Source of the DNA: Actinomadura violacea
GTDB lineage: Bacteria; Actinomycetota; Actinomycetes; Streptosporangiales; Streptosporangiaceae
DNA length: 64,000 nt
Assembly (NCBI RefSeq): GCF_017573465.1
Contig: NZ_JAGEPF010000034.1
Coordinates: 58,785-122,784, forward strand
Direction: 5' to 3'
Part shown: in pieces, positions 24,450-32,369 of the stretch
Layout of the letters: each line of letters begins with the position of its first letter
How positions within the stretch are numbered: the first letter of the stretch is position 1
Notes under the pieces: model-generated
What the model was told of the DNA's origin: nothing
Seen by the model: the letters and a program-made list of their open reading frames with translations, nothing else
Databases searched by the model: none
Program-made: the position numbers and the translations under genes

Positions 24450-25010
24450 TCAGTCGCGGGGGAGGGCGCCGAGGAGGAGGAGGCGGAAGGCGTCGGCGGT
24501 GCCGGTGGCGGCGGTGTCGCCGGTGGCGAGGCGGCGGACGGCGAGGCCGTAGAGCATCGCGACGACCGCGGGGGCGTGGCGTTCGGCGTCGGGGATGCCG
24601 AGGGCGGTGAGGACGGCGGTGGCGAGCCGGTCGTAGGCCTCGACGGAACGGGCCGAGGTGTCGCGGATGGCGGGGTCGCGGGCCGCGTGCAGGTGCAGTT
24701 CCAGGTTGGCGATCTGCTCGGGGCCGTAGGCGAAGTCGACGACGGCCTTCTCCACCAGGTCCGCGGCGTCGACCGGGGCGATGCCCGATTCGCGGAGGTC
24801 CTCGGCGTAGGCGGTGATGCGGGCGATCTCGGCGTCGACGAAGGCGCGCAGCGCCTCGCGGAGCAGTTCGTCCTGGCTGGGGAAGTGGTAGGTGAGGGAG
24901 CCGAGGGAGACGCCGGCCGCCCGGGCGACGGCGCGGTTGGTCACGGCGCCGATGCCCTGCTCACCGATCAGGCGGAGGGTGGCGTTGAGGATCTGCTCGC
25001 GGGCGCTCAT
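24450..25010 (-). CDS. TetR-family repressor, divergent from the amidase
   Basis: 186 residues from ATG 25010. The HTH is GIGAVTNRAVARAAGVSLGS followed by LTYHFPSQDELL. The effector domain is helical and unassigned. It is divergent from the amidase at 25084, and the 73-bp gap holds a perfect 20-bp palindrome, the expected site for control of both genes. An N-terminal extension to 25070 is possible in frame but would include the palindrome. Confidence 0.92.
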   Translation of the reverse strand: MSAREQILNATLRLIGEQGIGAVTNRAVARAAGVSLGSLTYHFPSQDELLREALRAFVDAEIARITAYAEDLRESGIAPVDAADLVEKAVVDFAYGPEQIANLELHLHAARDPAIRDTSARSVEAYDRLATAVLTALGIPDAERHAPAVVAMLYGLAVRRLATGDTAATGTADAFRLLLLGALPRD

Positions 25011-25047
25011 TACCGCCCAGTCTTCCGTAAACCCGGTGCGGACGCTA

Positions 25048-25067
25048 TCGTTCGTTCGAACGAACGA
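25048..25067. promoter_or_regulatory. Perfect 20-bp palindromic operator (TetR/amidase)
   Basis: TCGTTCGTTCGAACGAACGA reads identically on both strands, built from repeats of TTCG/CGAA. It sits 37 bp before the TetR start and 16 bp before the amidase start, next to the amidase ribosome binding site GGAGG (25074-25078). The position predicts repression of both genes. Confidence 0.85.
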
Positions 25068-25083
25068 CACACCGGAGGTTGGC

Positions 25084-26457
25084 GTGGAGCTGGGTCTGGC
25101 CGGTCAGGCGGACGCGCTGCGGAAGGGCGAGGTCTCCTCCGTGGAACTGGTGGAGGCGTCGCTGGAGAGCATCCGGCGGCAGGAGTCGCTCGGCGCGTTC
25201 CGGGTCGTCCGGGAGGCCGCGGTGGAGGAGGCCCGGGAGGCCGACAAGCGGCTGGCCGAGAAGGAGCGGCTCCCGCTGCTCGGGGTGCCCGTCGCGATCA
25301 AGGACGACACGGACATCGCCGGGGAGACCACGCCGTTCGCGGTGGCCGGCGATCACCGGCCGGTGGAGCGGGACGGGGAGGTCGTGCGCAAGCTGCGGGC
25401 GGCCGGCGCGGTCATCGTGGGCAAGACGACGACGTGCGAGATCGGGTTGTGGCCGTTCAGCGAGTCGCCGGAGTACGGGGTCGCAAGGAACCCGTGGAAC
25501 CCGGAGTACACGCCGGGCGGGTCGTCGGGCGGGTCGGCGGCGGCGGTGGCGGCGGGGATGGTCGCGGGCGCGGTCGGGTCCGACGGGGCCGGGTCGATCC
25601 GGATTCCGGCGGCGTGGACGGGCCTGGTCGGCATCAAGCCGCAGCGGGGGCGGGTCTCCGGCTTTCCCCATACGGATCCGTTCAACGGGATCACCGTTTG
25701 GGGACCGCTGGCGCGGAGCGTCAAGGACGCGGCGTTGATGCTGGACGTGCTCTCGGGCAGCCACCCGGAGGACGTCTACCAGGTGGGACGTCCGGTGCTG
25801 CCTTTCGTGGACGCGACGCGTAGGGAGCCGGGGCGGTTGCGCATCGCCGTTTCGTACCGGACGGCTTTCGGTGTGAGCGGGAAGCTGGACCCGGAGATCC
25901 GGGAGGCCGTCGAGCGGCTCTCGCGGCGTTTGACGGAGCTGGGGCACAAGGTCTTTCCGGCCGATCCCGATTACGGGCTGGTGGGGCTCGGGCTCGTTCC
26001 GCGGGGGACGGTCGGCGTCGCGGAATGGCTCGACTCGATGCCGAATCCGCGGCCGGAGGCGCGGACGGAGGTCGAGGCGCGGATCGGGCGGACATTGGGG
26101 AAGCGGCTGCTGCCGCTGGCCAAGAAGATGGACCCGTACCTGCGCAGGAAGGTCGGCCGCATCTTCCGGTACGCCGATGTGGTTCTGACGCCTACGACCG
26201 CGCAGCCGCCGTTGAAGGTCGGCGCGTTCGACGGCGCCGGATACCAGAAGACGCAGTCGGGCGTCGCGGCGGCGTGCCCTTATGCATGGACGTGGAATGT
26301 GCTCGGGTGGCCCGGTGTGAACGTCCCGGCGGGATTCACCAAGAACGGTCTGCCGATCGGGGCTCAGCTCCTCGGGCACGACTCCGACGAGGCGACGCTC
26401 ATTTCGCTGGCGGCCCAGCTGGAGGCCGTCGAGAGGTGGACGCAGCGCCGTCCCTGA
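25084..26457 (+). CDS. Amidase-signature family amidase
   Basis: 457 residues from GTG 25084 with GGAGG six bases upstream. The Ser-cisSer-Lys triad is visible: Lys73 in VAIKDDTDIAG, cis-Ser147 in TPGGSSGGSAAAVAAG and nucleophile Ser171 in GSDGAGSIRIPAA. The 24-residue spacing between the serines equals that of characterised members. It hydrolyses a carboxamide, and the target is unknown. Under TetR control it is probably induced by its substrate. A 19-bp bidirectional terminator follows. Confidence 0.9.
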   Translation: MELGLAGQADALRKGEVSSVELVEASLESIRRQESLGAFRVVREAAVEEAREADKRLAEKERLPLLGVPVAIKDDTDIAGETTPFAVAGDHRPVERDGEVVRKLRAAGAVIVGKTTTCEIGLWPFSESPEYGVARNPWNPEYTPGGSSGGSAAAVAAGMVAGAVGSDGAGSIRIPAAWTGLVGIKPQRGRVSGFPHTDPFNGITVWGPLARSVKDAALMLDVLSGSHPEDVYQVGRPVLPFVDATRREPGRLRIAVSYRTAFGVSGKLDPEIREAVERLSRRLTELGHKVFPADPDYGLVGLGLVPRGTVGVAEWLDSMPNPRPEARTEVEARIGRTLGKRLLPLAKKMDPYLRRKVGRIFRYADVVLTPTTAQPPLKVGAFDGAGYQKTQSGVAAACPYAWTWNVLGWPGVNVPAGFTKNGLPIGAQLLGHDSDEATLISLAAQLEAVERWTQRRP

Positions 26458-26463
26458 AAGGCC

Positions 26464-26516
26464 CGCGCCGGGCCGCCGGTGAAGGGGGTCCGATCCGTCA
26501 CCGGCGGCCCGGCGCG
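26464..26516. terminator. Perfect 19-bp hairpin between convergent amidase and SDR genes
   Basis: Arms 26464-26482 (CGCGCCGGGCCGCCGGTGA) and 26498-26516 pair perfectly over 19 bp with a 15-nt loop. It lies 6 bp after the amidase stop and 2 bp after the SDR stop, so it can end transcription from both sides. Confidence 0.85.
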
Positions 26517-26518
26517 TC

Positions 26519-27280
26519 TCAGTAGCCGGCGCCGGTCAGCAGGCCGCCGTCGACGAGGACCTCGCTGCCGGTGCAGTACGACGAGTCGTCCGACGCTAGG
26601 TAGACGATGAGGCCGGACACCTCCTTGGTCTTGCCCATCCGGCCGAGGGGGAGCGCCTTCATGAGCGCGTCGGCGCTGTCGGCCTTGGCGGCGATGATGT
26701 CGTCCTGCATGAACAGCGGGGTGATGATGCCGCCGGGGTGGATGGAGTTGACGCGGATCCCGTACTCGCCGAGCTCGCGGGCCGCGGACTTGGTGAGGCC
26801 GCGGACGCCGAACTTGCTGGCGCTGTAGGCGGCGAGGCCGTCCGCGCCGACGAAGCCCTCGGTGGAGGAGACGTTGATGATCGAGCCGCCGCCGGCCTCG
26901 CGCATCGCGGCCGTCACCGACTTCACGCCGAGCCACTGGCCCATCAGGTTGACGTCGATGATCTGCCGGAACTCGTCGAGGGACATGTCCTCGATGGTCT
27001 TGTAGCGGATGATGCCGGCGTTGTTCACCAGGACGTTCAGCGCGCCGAAGGTGGACGTCGCGGTGCCGACGGCGTTCGCCCAGTCGTCGGGCGACGTCAC
27101 GTCCATCCGGACGAACCGGACGTCGTCCCCGAGTTCGGCGGCGAGCTTGCCGCCCTCCTCCTCCAGGACGTCGCCGAACACGACCTTCGCGCCTTCGGCG
27201 GCGAAGCGCTTCACATGGGCCTTGCCCATGCCGCGCGCACCTCCGGTGATCAGCGCCACCTTGCCGTCAAGCTGCCCCAT
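26519..27280 (-). CDS. Short-chain dehydrogenase, 3-alpha/20-beta-hydroxysteroid dehydrogenase type (FabG3-like)
   Basis: 253 residues from ATG 27280. NAD(P) binding is by LITGGARGMGKAHV, followed by LVNNAGIIRYKTIED. The catalytic Ser is in INVSSTEGF and YSASK gives Tyr/Lys. The N-terminal VALITGGARGMGKAHV, the middle and the ending GGLLTGAGY closely resemble mycobacterial FabG3/20-beta-hydroxysteroid dehydrogenases. A TetR gene lies 101 bp upstream on the same strand, so the two probably form one control unit. The steroid substrate is inference. Confidence 0.85.
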   Translation of the reverse strand: MGQLDGKVALITGGARGMGKAHVKRFAAEGAKVVFGDVLEEEGGKLAAELGDDVRFVRMDVTSPDDWANAVGTATSTFGALNVLVNNAGIIRYKTIEDMSLDEFRQIIDVNLMGQWLGVKSVTAAMREAGGGSIINVSSTEGFVGADGLAAYSASKFGVRGLTKSAARELGEYGIRVNSIHPGGIITPLFMQDDIIAAKADSADALMKALPLGRMGKTKEVSGLIVYLASDDSSYCTGSEVLVDGGLLTGAGY

Positions 27281-27323
27281 CAACGCTCCTCGTTCCCAGC
27301 GGCGACCGCGCCCGCGGCGCGTC

Positions 27324-27348
27324 ACCAAACTAGCGAACGCTTGGTTCG
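27324..27348. promoter_or_regulatory. Candidate TetR operator before the SDR gene
   Basis: Two nested inverted repeats occur: ACCAA/TTGGT (27324-27328 and 27341-27345) and CGAAC/GTTCG (27334-27338 and 27344-27348). They lie 44-68 bp upstream of the SDR start and after the TetR stop. The TetR product of 27382-28011 is the likely binder. Confidence 0.4.
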
Positions 27349-27381
27349 GCGAACAAGGCGGCCCCGGGGCCGGGGCGCGGG

Positions 27382-28011
27382 TCAGCGCGCGCGCAGGCCG
27401 TCGAACAGCAGCACCAGCATCCGGTCCGCGTACCCGGCGGGATCCCGGGTGCGCTCGGCCGCGACGCCGATCGCGTTCGTCAGCCGCAGCAGGTCGGCGG
27501 CGTCGGTGTCCGCGCGGATCGCGCCCGCCCGCTGCGCGCGCTCCAGCAGCCCGCCGACCGCGTCGCGGATCGCCTCCGCCGCTGTGCCGAGCCGCGTCGC
27601 CGACCACCGCGGCGACATCGCCTCGATGAGCACCGACGAGGTGCCGCGCGGCGACATCGCGCCGTCCAGGTAGCCGCGCAGCCAGGCCACCAGCGCCGCG
27701 TCCGGGTCCGGCTCGCGCATCGCCTCGGCGGCGTGCGCGAGCAGCCCCTCGATCCGCTCCCGCAGCACCGCGTGCAGCAGGTCGTCGCGGGTGGGGAAGT
27801 GCCGGTACAGCGTCCCGGACCCGACGCCCGCGCGCCGCGCGATGTCGTCCAGGGACGCGTTCGTGCCGTGCTCCATGAACGCGGCGCGGGCCGTGCTGAT
27901 GAGCCGCTCGTAGTTGCGGCGGGCGTCGGCCCGCATCGGGCGCGGACGCATGGGCCCGGGTTGCGCGGGCCCGGGGTCCGTGGGCCGGGGGTCCGTGGGC
28001 CGTTGTTGCAT
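27382..28011 (-). CDS. TetR-family regulator with repetitive Pro-rich N-terminus
   Basis: 209 residues if started at ATG 28011; internal starts at 27951 and 27936 would remove a Pro/Thr/Asp-rich tail (RPTDPRPTDPGPAQPGPMRP). The HTH is ASLDDIARRAGVGSGTLYRHF, and the C-terminal domain has the helical TetR_C profile (TRLGTAAEAIRDAVGGLLERA). It is followed on the same strand by the SDR gene. The low-complexity tail suggests that one of the internal starts is the real one. Confidence 0.85.
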   Translation of the reverse strand: MQQRPTDPRPTDPGPAQPGPMRPRPMRADARRNYERLISTARAAFMEHGTNASLDDIARRAGVGSGTLYRHFPTRDDLLHAVLRERIEGLLAHAAEAMREPDPDAALVAWLRGYLDGAMSPRGTSSVLIEAMSPRWSATRLGTAAEAIRDAVGGLLERAQRAGAIRADTDAADLLRLTNAIGVAAERTRDPAGYADRMLVLLFDGLRAR

Positions 28012-28119
28012 GGGCGCCGTCCAGCGGTGTGCGCGGACGGCCGGGGCCGGCCGCCGCGTGTTACCGAAGAGCCTGCCATCTCACCGCGCCGACGTCGAGG
28101 AAGGCGCCGCCGCGCCCCA

Positions 28120-28806
28120 TCAGCCTCCGAGTGCGTCGCGGGAGAGCCGGTCCGCCCTGCGAGTCGTCTCCGGAAGGCGGTACTCGGGTGTCACCGCGAG
28201 GACGTCGCGGCACGCCGAGTCGAGGTCGGTGCGGTGCCCCACCGACACGAACACCGGCTTGACGTCGTCGCGGGTCCGCAGCACCCGGCCGACCTCCTCA
28301 CCGCCGTCCACCAGCGGGCTCGCGTCGCCGCGCCGCCGGCCCGGCGCGTCGTGGGTCCCGACGAACGCGGTCTTGCCCACCCCGATCGCCGGCAGGCCGG
28401 TCAGCACCCCGAGATGGCACGCCAGCCCGAACCGGCGCGGGTGCGCGACCCCGAACCCGTCGCAGACGAGCAGGTCGGGCGTGGTCTCCAGGTTCCGGAG
28501 CGCGTCCAGCAGCGTGGGCAGCTCGCGGAACGCGAACAGGCCAGGGACGTAGGGGAACGCCGCCGTCCCGACCGCGACCGACTCCTCCACGACCGCCAGG
28601 GTCGCCGCGTCCAGGACCACGACGGCGGCGGCCAGCCGGGCCCCGGTCCCGCCGCCGTCGCCCGCGTACGAGACGTCCAGGCCCGCGACCGTGCGCGGGT
28701 TCGCGGGACCGGGGACGTCCAGTTCGAGCATCGGGCGCAGCCGGTCCTGGATCGCCTCCGCCTCCTCCGGCGTGGACGGCCACGGGTGCAGGTCGCGTAC
28801 CTCCAT
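28120..28806 (-). CDS. nfi: Endonuclease V (deoxyinosine-specific nuclease)
   Basis: 228 residues from ATG 28806. The metal-binding Asp lies in VAGLDVSYAG; the PYVPGLFAFRELP wedge region, LLVCDGFGVAHPRRFGLACH and VGKTAFVGTH are all standard endonuclease V blocks. It nicks DNA near deoxyinosine and starts repair of deaminated adenine, or may act on inosine RNA. It is a single gene, divergent from the SDR at 28874. Length is normal for bacterial members. Confidence 0.92.
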   Translation of the reverse strand: MEVRDLHPWPSTPEEAEAIQDRLRPMLELDVPGPANPRTVAGLDVSYAGDGGGTGARLAAAVVVLDAATLAVVEESVAVGTAAFPYVPGLFAFRELPTLLDALRNLETTPDLLVCDGFGVAHPRRFGLACHLGVLTGLPAIGVGKTAFVGTHDAPGRRRGDASPLVDGGEEVGRVLRTRDDVKPVFVSVGHRTDLDSACRDVLAVTPEYRLPETTRRADRLSRDALGG

Positions 28807-28873
28807 GAACCGGCACGCTACCGCCCTCACCGGCACCGGCTACGGTGAGGGAACGATCAAGGGCGGAGGACGG

Positions 28874-29608
28874 ATGGACGGCATGACCCTCGACGGACGC
28901 ACGGCCGTCGTCACCGGCGGCGCCGGCGGCATCGGCCGGGCGATCTGCGCCGACCTCGCCGCGCTCGGCGCCCGCGTCGTCGTCGCCGACCTCGACCTCC
29001 CGGCAGCCGAGGACGTCGCGGCGCAGGTCGGCGGCACCGCCGCCCGAGTCGACCTCGCCGACCCCGCGTCCATCGACGCGTTCGCCGACGGCGCCGGGCC
29101 GGTCGACGTGCTCGTCCACAACGCGGGCGTCAGCATCGTCGAGCCGTTCGTCGACAGCGACCCGGCCCACTGGGACCTGATGTGGCGCGTCAACCTGCGC
29201 GCCCCGATGCAGCTCACCCGCGCCCTGCTGCCCGGCATGACGGAACGCGGATGGGGCCGGCTCGTGTTCGTCTCGTCCGACGGCGCGCGCGCCGGATCCG
29301 GGGGAGAGGGCGCGTACGCGGCCACCAAGTCCGGCCTGTTCGGGCTCGCGAAGACCCTGGCCCGCGAGGCGGCGGGCGGCGGCGTCACGTCGAACGTCGT
29401 GTGCCCCGGCCCGACGGACACGCCGATGGTCCGGGCGGTGTCCGACCGGCACCCGGACCTGCTCGGCAAGCTCGCCAGGCAGATCCCGCTGCGCCGCATC
29501 GGCCGCCCGGACGACGTCGCCGGCCTCATCGCGTTCCTGTGCACCGACCGCGCCGGCTACATCACCGGCCAGACCGTCTCCGTCAGCGGCGGCATCACCA
29601 TGCAGTGA
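28874..29608 (+). CDS. Short-chain dehydrogenase/reductase
   Basis: 244 residues from ATG 28874 with GGAGGA upstream. The cofactor loop is VTGGAGGIGRAI, VADLDLP marks beta-2, and VHNAGVS replaces the usual NNAG. SSDGARAGSGGEGAYAATKSG provides catalytic Ser, Tyr and Lys. The ending GQTVSVSGGITM is typical. The family oxidises alcohols or reduces ketones. No pathway neighbour identifies the substrate. It is separate from the FabG3-like SDR in sequence and context. Confidence 0.88.
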   Translation: MDGMTLDGRTAVVTGGAGGIGRAICADLAALGARVVVADLDLPAAEDVAAQVGGTAARVDLADPASIDAFADGAGPVDVLVHNAGVSIVEPFVDSDPAHWDLMWRVNLRAPMQLTRALLPGMTERGWGRLVFVSSDGARAGSGGEGAYAATKSGLFGLAKTLAREAAGGGVTSNVVCPGPTDTPMVRAVSDRHPDLLGKLARQIPLRRIGRPDDVAGLIAFLCTDRAGYITGQTVSVSGGITMQ

Positions 29609-29615
29609 CGCCTGT

Positions 29616-30785
29616 TCAACCGAGCGACGCGTACACGGCCTCCGTCAGCCGGAACGCCCGCAGGTCGCCGGACAACTGCTCGCCCATCCGGTTCGGCAGG
29701 TACGCCATCGCCAGGCCGGCGTCCGGGTCGCCGAGCCCGATCGAGCCGCCCGCGCCGGTGTGGCCGAACGCCGTCTCCCGCGCCGACCTCGGGACGAAGA
29801 ACGTCTGCGACGGGCGCATGAACCCGAGCCCGAACGAGCTGTCCACGATGAGCGTCCGGTCCGGGCCGGACACCCGGCGGCGGATGGCCTCGCGCAGCGT
29901 GTCCGGACGGACGATCCGGCCCGCGACCAGGTCGCGGTAGAACCCCGCGAACGCGGGCGCGGTCGCGAGCATCCCGGCGGACGGCCAGCCCGCCCGCAGC
30001 ACCACCGGGTTGTTGTAGCCGCCCTTGCCCGGATGCGGGTTGTTCAGCGCCCGGTTCGTCTGGCTCTGCGGGTCGGTGTACGCCGCGGCGAGGCGCTTCA
30101 GGATGTCGCCGGCCGCGGACTTCGGGCCGTCGGCACCGCCGGCGACGCGGCCCTTCGCGGTCATCTTCGCGGCGCGTCCGATCACCTCGTCCGGCGCCCC
30201 GACCCACATGTCCAGGTCCCCGGTGAACTCCTCCTTGGCGAACGCGCCGACCGTCCTGCCGGACAGCCGCCGGACGATCTCCCCGGCCAGCCAGCCGTAC
30301 GTCAGCGCGTGATACCCGTGCGTCTCGCCCGGCGTCCACTCCGGCTTCTGCGCGGCCAGCAGGTCCGCGAGCGCCTTCGGGTCCGCGGCCTCCTCCGCCG
30401 ACACCGGACGGTCGAACGCGGGCAGCCCGGCCTGGTGCGACAGCAGGTGCGCCGCGGTCGCGCCGTCCTTGCCGTGCTCGCCGAACTCCGGCCACCACGC
30501 GGTGACCGGGCCGTCCACCTCGTAGGCGCCGCGCTCGGCGAGCAGCAGCGCCGCGGCCGCCGTCACCGCCTTGGTGCAGGAGAAGCCGAAGCAGGGGGTG
30601 TCGGCGGCCCACGCGCGTCCCGTCCGGTGGTCGGCGACGCCGCCCCACAGGTCCACGACCTTGCGGTCGCCCGCGTACACGGCGACGGCGGCGCCGAGCT
30701 CCCGCCCGTCGGCGAAATGCCGCTCGAACACCTCACGGACGGCGGCGAACGCCGGATCGCAGTGGCCCTGCACAGTGCTGCTCAT
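29616..30785 (-). CDS. Class C beta-lactamase-like serine hydrolase/esterase
   Basis: 389 residues from ATG 30785. The active-site SxxK is SCTK (Ser69-Lys72), the Tyr motif region is GYHALTYG and the KTG-equivalent is GHTGAGGS. No signal peptide is visible, so this is more likely an intracellular esterase or D-aminopeptidase-like enzyme of the EstB type than an exported resistance enzyme. A 28-bp imperfect palindrome lies 24 bp upstream of its start and may control it. Confidence 0.85.
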   Translation of the reverse strand: MSSTVQGHCDPAFAAVREVFERHFADGRELGAAVAVYAGDRKVVDLWGGVADHRTGRAWAADTPCFGFSCTKAVTAAAALLLAERGAYEVDGPVTAWWPEFGEHGKDGATAAHLLSHQAGLPAFDRPVSAEEAADPKALADLLAAQKPEWTPGETHGYHALTYGWLAGEIVRRLSGRTVGAFAKEEFTGDLDMWVGAPDEVIGRAAKMTAKGRVAGGADGPKSAAGDILKRLAAAYTDPQSQTNRALNNPHPGKGGYNNPVVLRAGWPSAGMLATAPAFAGFYRDLVAGRIVRPDTLREAIRRRVSGPDRTLIVDSSFGLGFMRPSQTFFVPRSARETAFGHTGAGGSIGLGDPDAGLAMAYLPNRMGEQLSGDLRAFRLTEAVYASLG

Positions 30786-30808
30786 GCCCGGTCCTCTCCA
30801 CGGGGGTT

Positions 30809-30836
30809 TCTAGAATCATGCTCGAAGATTCCAGAA
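30809..30836 (-). promoter_or_regulatory. 28-bp imperfect palindrome upstream of the serine hydrolase
   Basis: TTCTAGAATC at 30809-30818 and GATTCCAGAA at 30827-30836 are inverted repeats matching in 9 of 10 positions, with 8 nt between. The patch is strikingly AT-rich for this genome and lies 24 bp before the hydrolase start, a good operator position. No repressor gene is adjacent. Confidence 0.6.
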
Positions 30837-30874
30837 GACCGGGCATCGGCCCCCGTGTCACGCCCTCCGGGCGG

Positions 30875-31390
30875 TCACCAGCGGTCGCGGTGCACGACGT
30901 CCTCGAACGCCCGCCGGGCCGGGTTCCGGACGGGCTTCAGCGGACGGCCCGCCGGATACCCCAGCGCGACCAGGTAGGCGCAGAACCGGTCGCCGGGCAG
31001 GCCGAGCACGCGGCGCGCCACCCCCTGGTCCATCACCGTCGCGTGCCCGCTGCCGATCCCGAGGTCGACGGCCGCGAGCATCATGCTCACCATCGCCTGC
31101 CCCAGGTCGAACCGCGCGGTCTCCCGCTCGCCGGGGTCGCCGTAGTCGCGCATGACCAGCGCGATCGTCGCCGCCGAACCGGGGACGTGCGCCGCGTACT
31201 CGCCCGCCGCGGCCAGCTCGCCGAGCTGCTCCCGGTCCGTCACGACGACGAAGTCCCACGGCTGCCAGTTCTTCGACGACGGCGCCCGCCGTGCCGCCTC
31301 CAGGACGCGGTCGAGGTCGTCGCGCGGGATCGGCTCGTCGGTGTACTCCCGGACGTTGCGCCGGGACGTGATGGCATTCCAGGTCTCCAC
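30875..31390 (-). CDS. Nitroreductase-family flavoprotein
   Basis: 171 residues from ATG 31390. AITSRRNVREYTDEPIPRDD and RRAPSSKNWQPWDFVVV are the FMN-binding N-terminal blocks, and DLGQAMVSMMLAAVDLGIGS marks the dimer helix. LVALGYPAGRPL ends the core. It is likely an FMN-dependent NAD(P)H oxidoreductase. The small size places it among minimal family members. The physiological acceptor is unknown. Confidence 0.88.
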   Translation of the reverse strand: METWNAITSRRNVREYTDEPIPRDDLDRVLEAARRAPSSKNWQPWDFVVVTDREQLGELAAAGEYAAHVPGSAATIALVMRDYGDPGERETARFDLGQAMVSMMLAAVDLGIGSGHATVMDQGVARRVLGLPGDRFCAYLVALGYPAGRPLKPVRNPARRAFEDVVHRDRW

Positions 31391-31431
31391 GCGAGAGCGC
31401 TACCCGCCGCCCACCCCGGGAAACGACGAGG

Positions 31432-32271
31432 TCAGCCCCGGTCCGCGCCGGGCACCTCGACCTCGGTGGCCAGCAGCCGCCCGCTTCCCGGACGCACCGG
31501 CTCCGGCTCGGTCATGCCCTGCCATTCCGCCGCCGTGACGAACAGCGTCGTCCCGCCCAGCGCGCAGGCGAACGCGCCGACGCCGACCTCGACGACGTCC
31601 AGGACCTCACCGCCCTCGGCGACGCGCACGCATCTCTCGTGCGGCACGTCGGCGTACCAGGCGGCTCCCTGCGCGTCGAGGCAGATGCCGTCCGGCGTCC
31701 CGTCGCCCAGGTCGGCCCAGACCCGCCGGTCCGAGAGCCCGCCGTCCGAACCGATCTCGAAGGCCACCAGTTCGCCGCGGTAGGAGTCGGCGACGATCAG
31801 CGTGGAACCGTCCGGGGTGACGGCCATCCCGTTGGGGAACGCGATGTCGCCCGCCACCTCCTGTACCGTCCCGCCGGCCGCCGCCAGGACCACCGAGCCC
31901 GGCTTGAACTCCCCGCCGGCCATGGGATCGAACCCGGCGCGGTTGACGTAGGCGTTGCCGCGGCCGTCCACGGCGATGTCGTTCCACCCGGGCCCGCCGA
32001 GGTCCGCGTGCACGGTCAGCGTCCCGTCGTCCTCCCGCCGCAGCAGCCGCCCGCCCGCCGAATCGGCGATCAGCAGGCCGCCGTCCGGAAGGAACGCCGT
32101 GCACAGCGGCAGCGACCTCACCCGCGCGACGACCTCGGCGCGCCCGTCCGGGTCCGCGGCGAGGACCTCGCCGGCCGACCAGTCCGAGAAGTACACGCGC
32201 CCGCCATGCCACCGCGGCGACTCCACGAGCCCCCGCCCGCCGAGCACCGTCCGAACCTCCCGCATGCCCAT
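31432..32271 (-). CDS. SMP-30/gluconolactonase-like beta-propeller protein
   Basis: 279 residues from ATG 32271 (ATG 32265 also possible). It shows the SMP-30 pattern: ESPRWHGGRVYFSDW near the start supplies the first metal ligand. GPGWNDIAVDGRGNAYVNR, FPNGMAVTPDGSTLIVADSY and GTPDGICLDAQGAAWYADV supply the others. The family hydrolyses sugar lactones with a divalent metal. No sugar-acid gene is adjacent; the operon at 15.9 kb is too far away to link directly. Confidence 0.88.
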   Translation of the reverse strand: MGMREVRTVLGGRGLVESPRWHGGRVYFSDWSAGEVLAADPDGRAEVVARVRSLPLCTAFLPDGGLLIADSAGGRLLRREDDGTLTVHADLGGPGWNDIAVDGRGNAYVNRAGFDPMAGGEFKPGSVVLAAAGGTVQEVAGDIAFPNGMAVTPDGSTLIVADSYRGELVAFEIGSDGGLSDRRVWADLGDGTPDGICLDAQGAAWYADVPHERCVRVAEGGEVLDVVEVGVGAFACALGGTTLFVTAAEWQGMTEPEPVRPGSGRLLATEVEVPGADRG

Positions 32272-32312
32272 CACCCGAGCCTTTCGTCGAGAACACCTCA
32301 CCCCCTATACGA

Positions 32313-32353
32313 ACGACCCCCGCCGGAATCGACATCGTCGCGGCGGGGGTCGT
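32313..32353 (-). terminator. 13-bp hairpin terminator after the DUF2156 gene
   Basis: Arms ACGACCCCCGCCG (32313-32325) and CGGCGGGGGTCGT (32341-32353) are perfect complements with a 15-nt loop, 16 bp after the stop of the gene at 32370. Confidence 0.75.
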
Positions 32354-32369
32354 GCGTTCAGGGCCCGAG

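Noticed and set aside
29616..30785. Beta-lactamase resistance gene
   Set aside because: The SxxK serine hydrolase has no signal peptide and an esterase-like context, so a resistance function is not supported.
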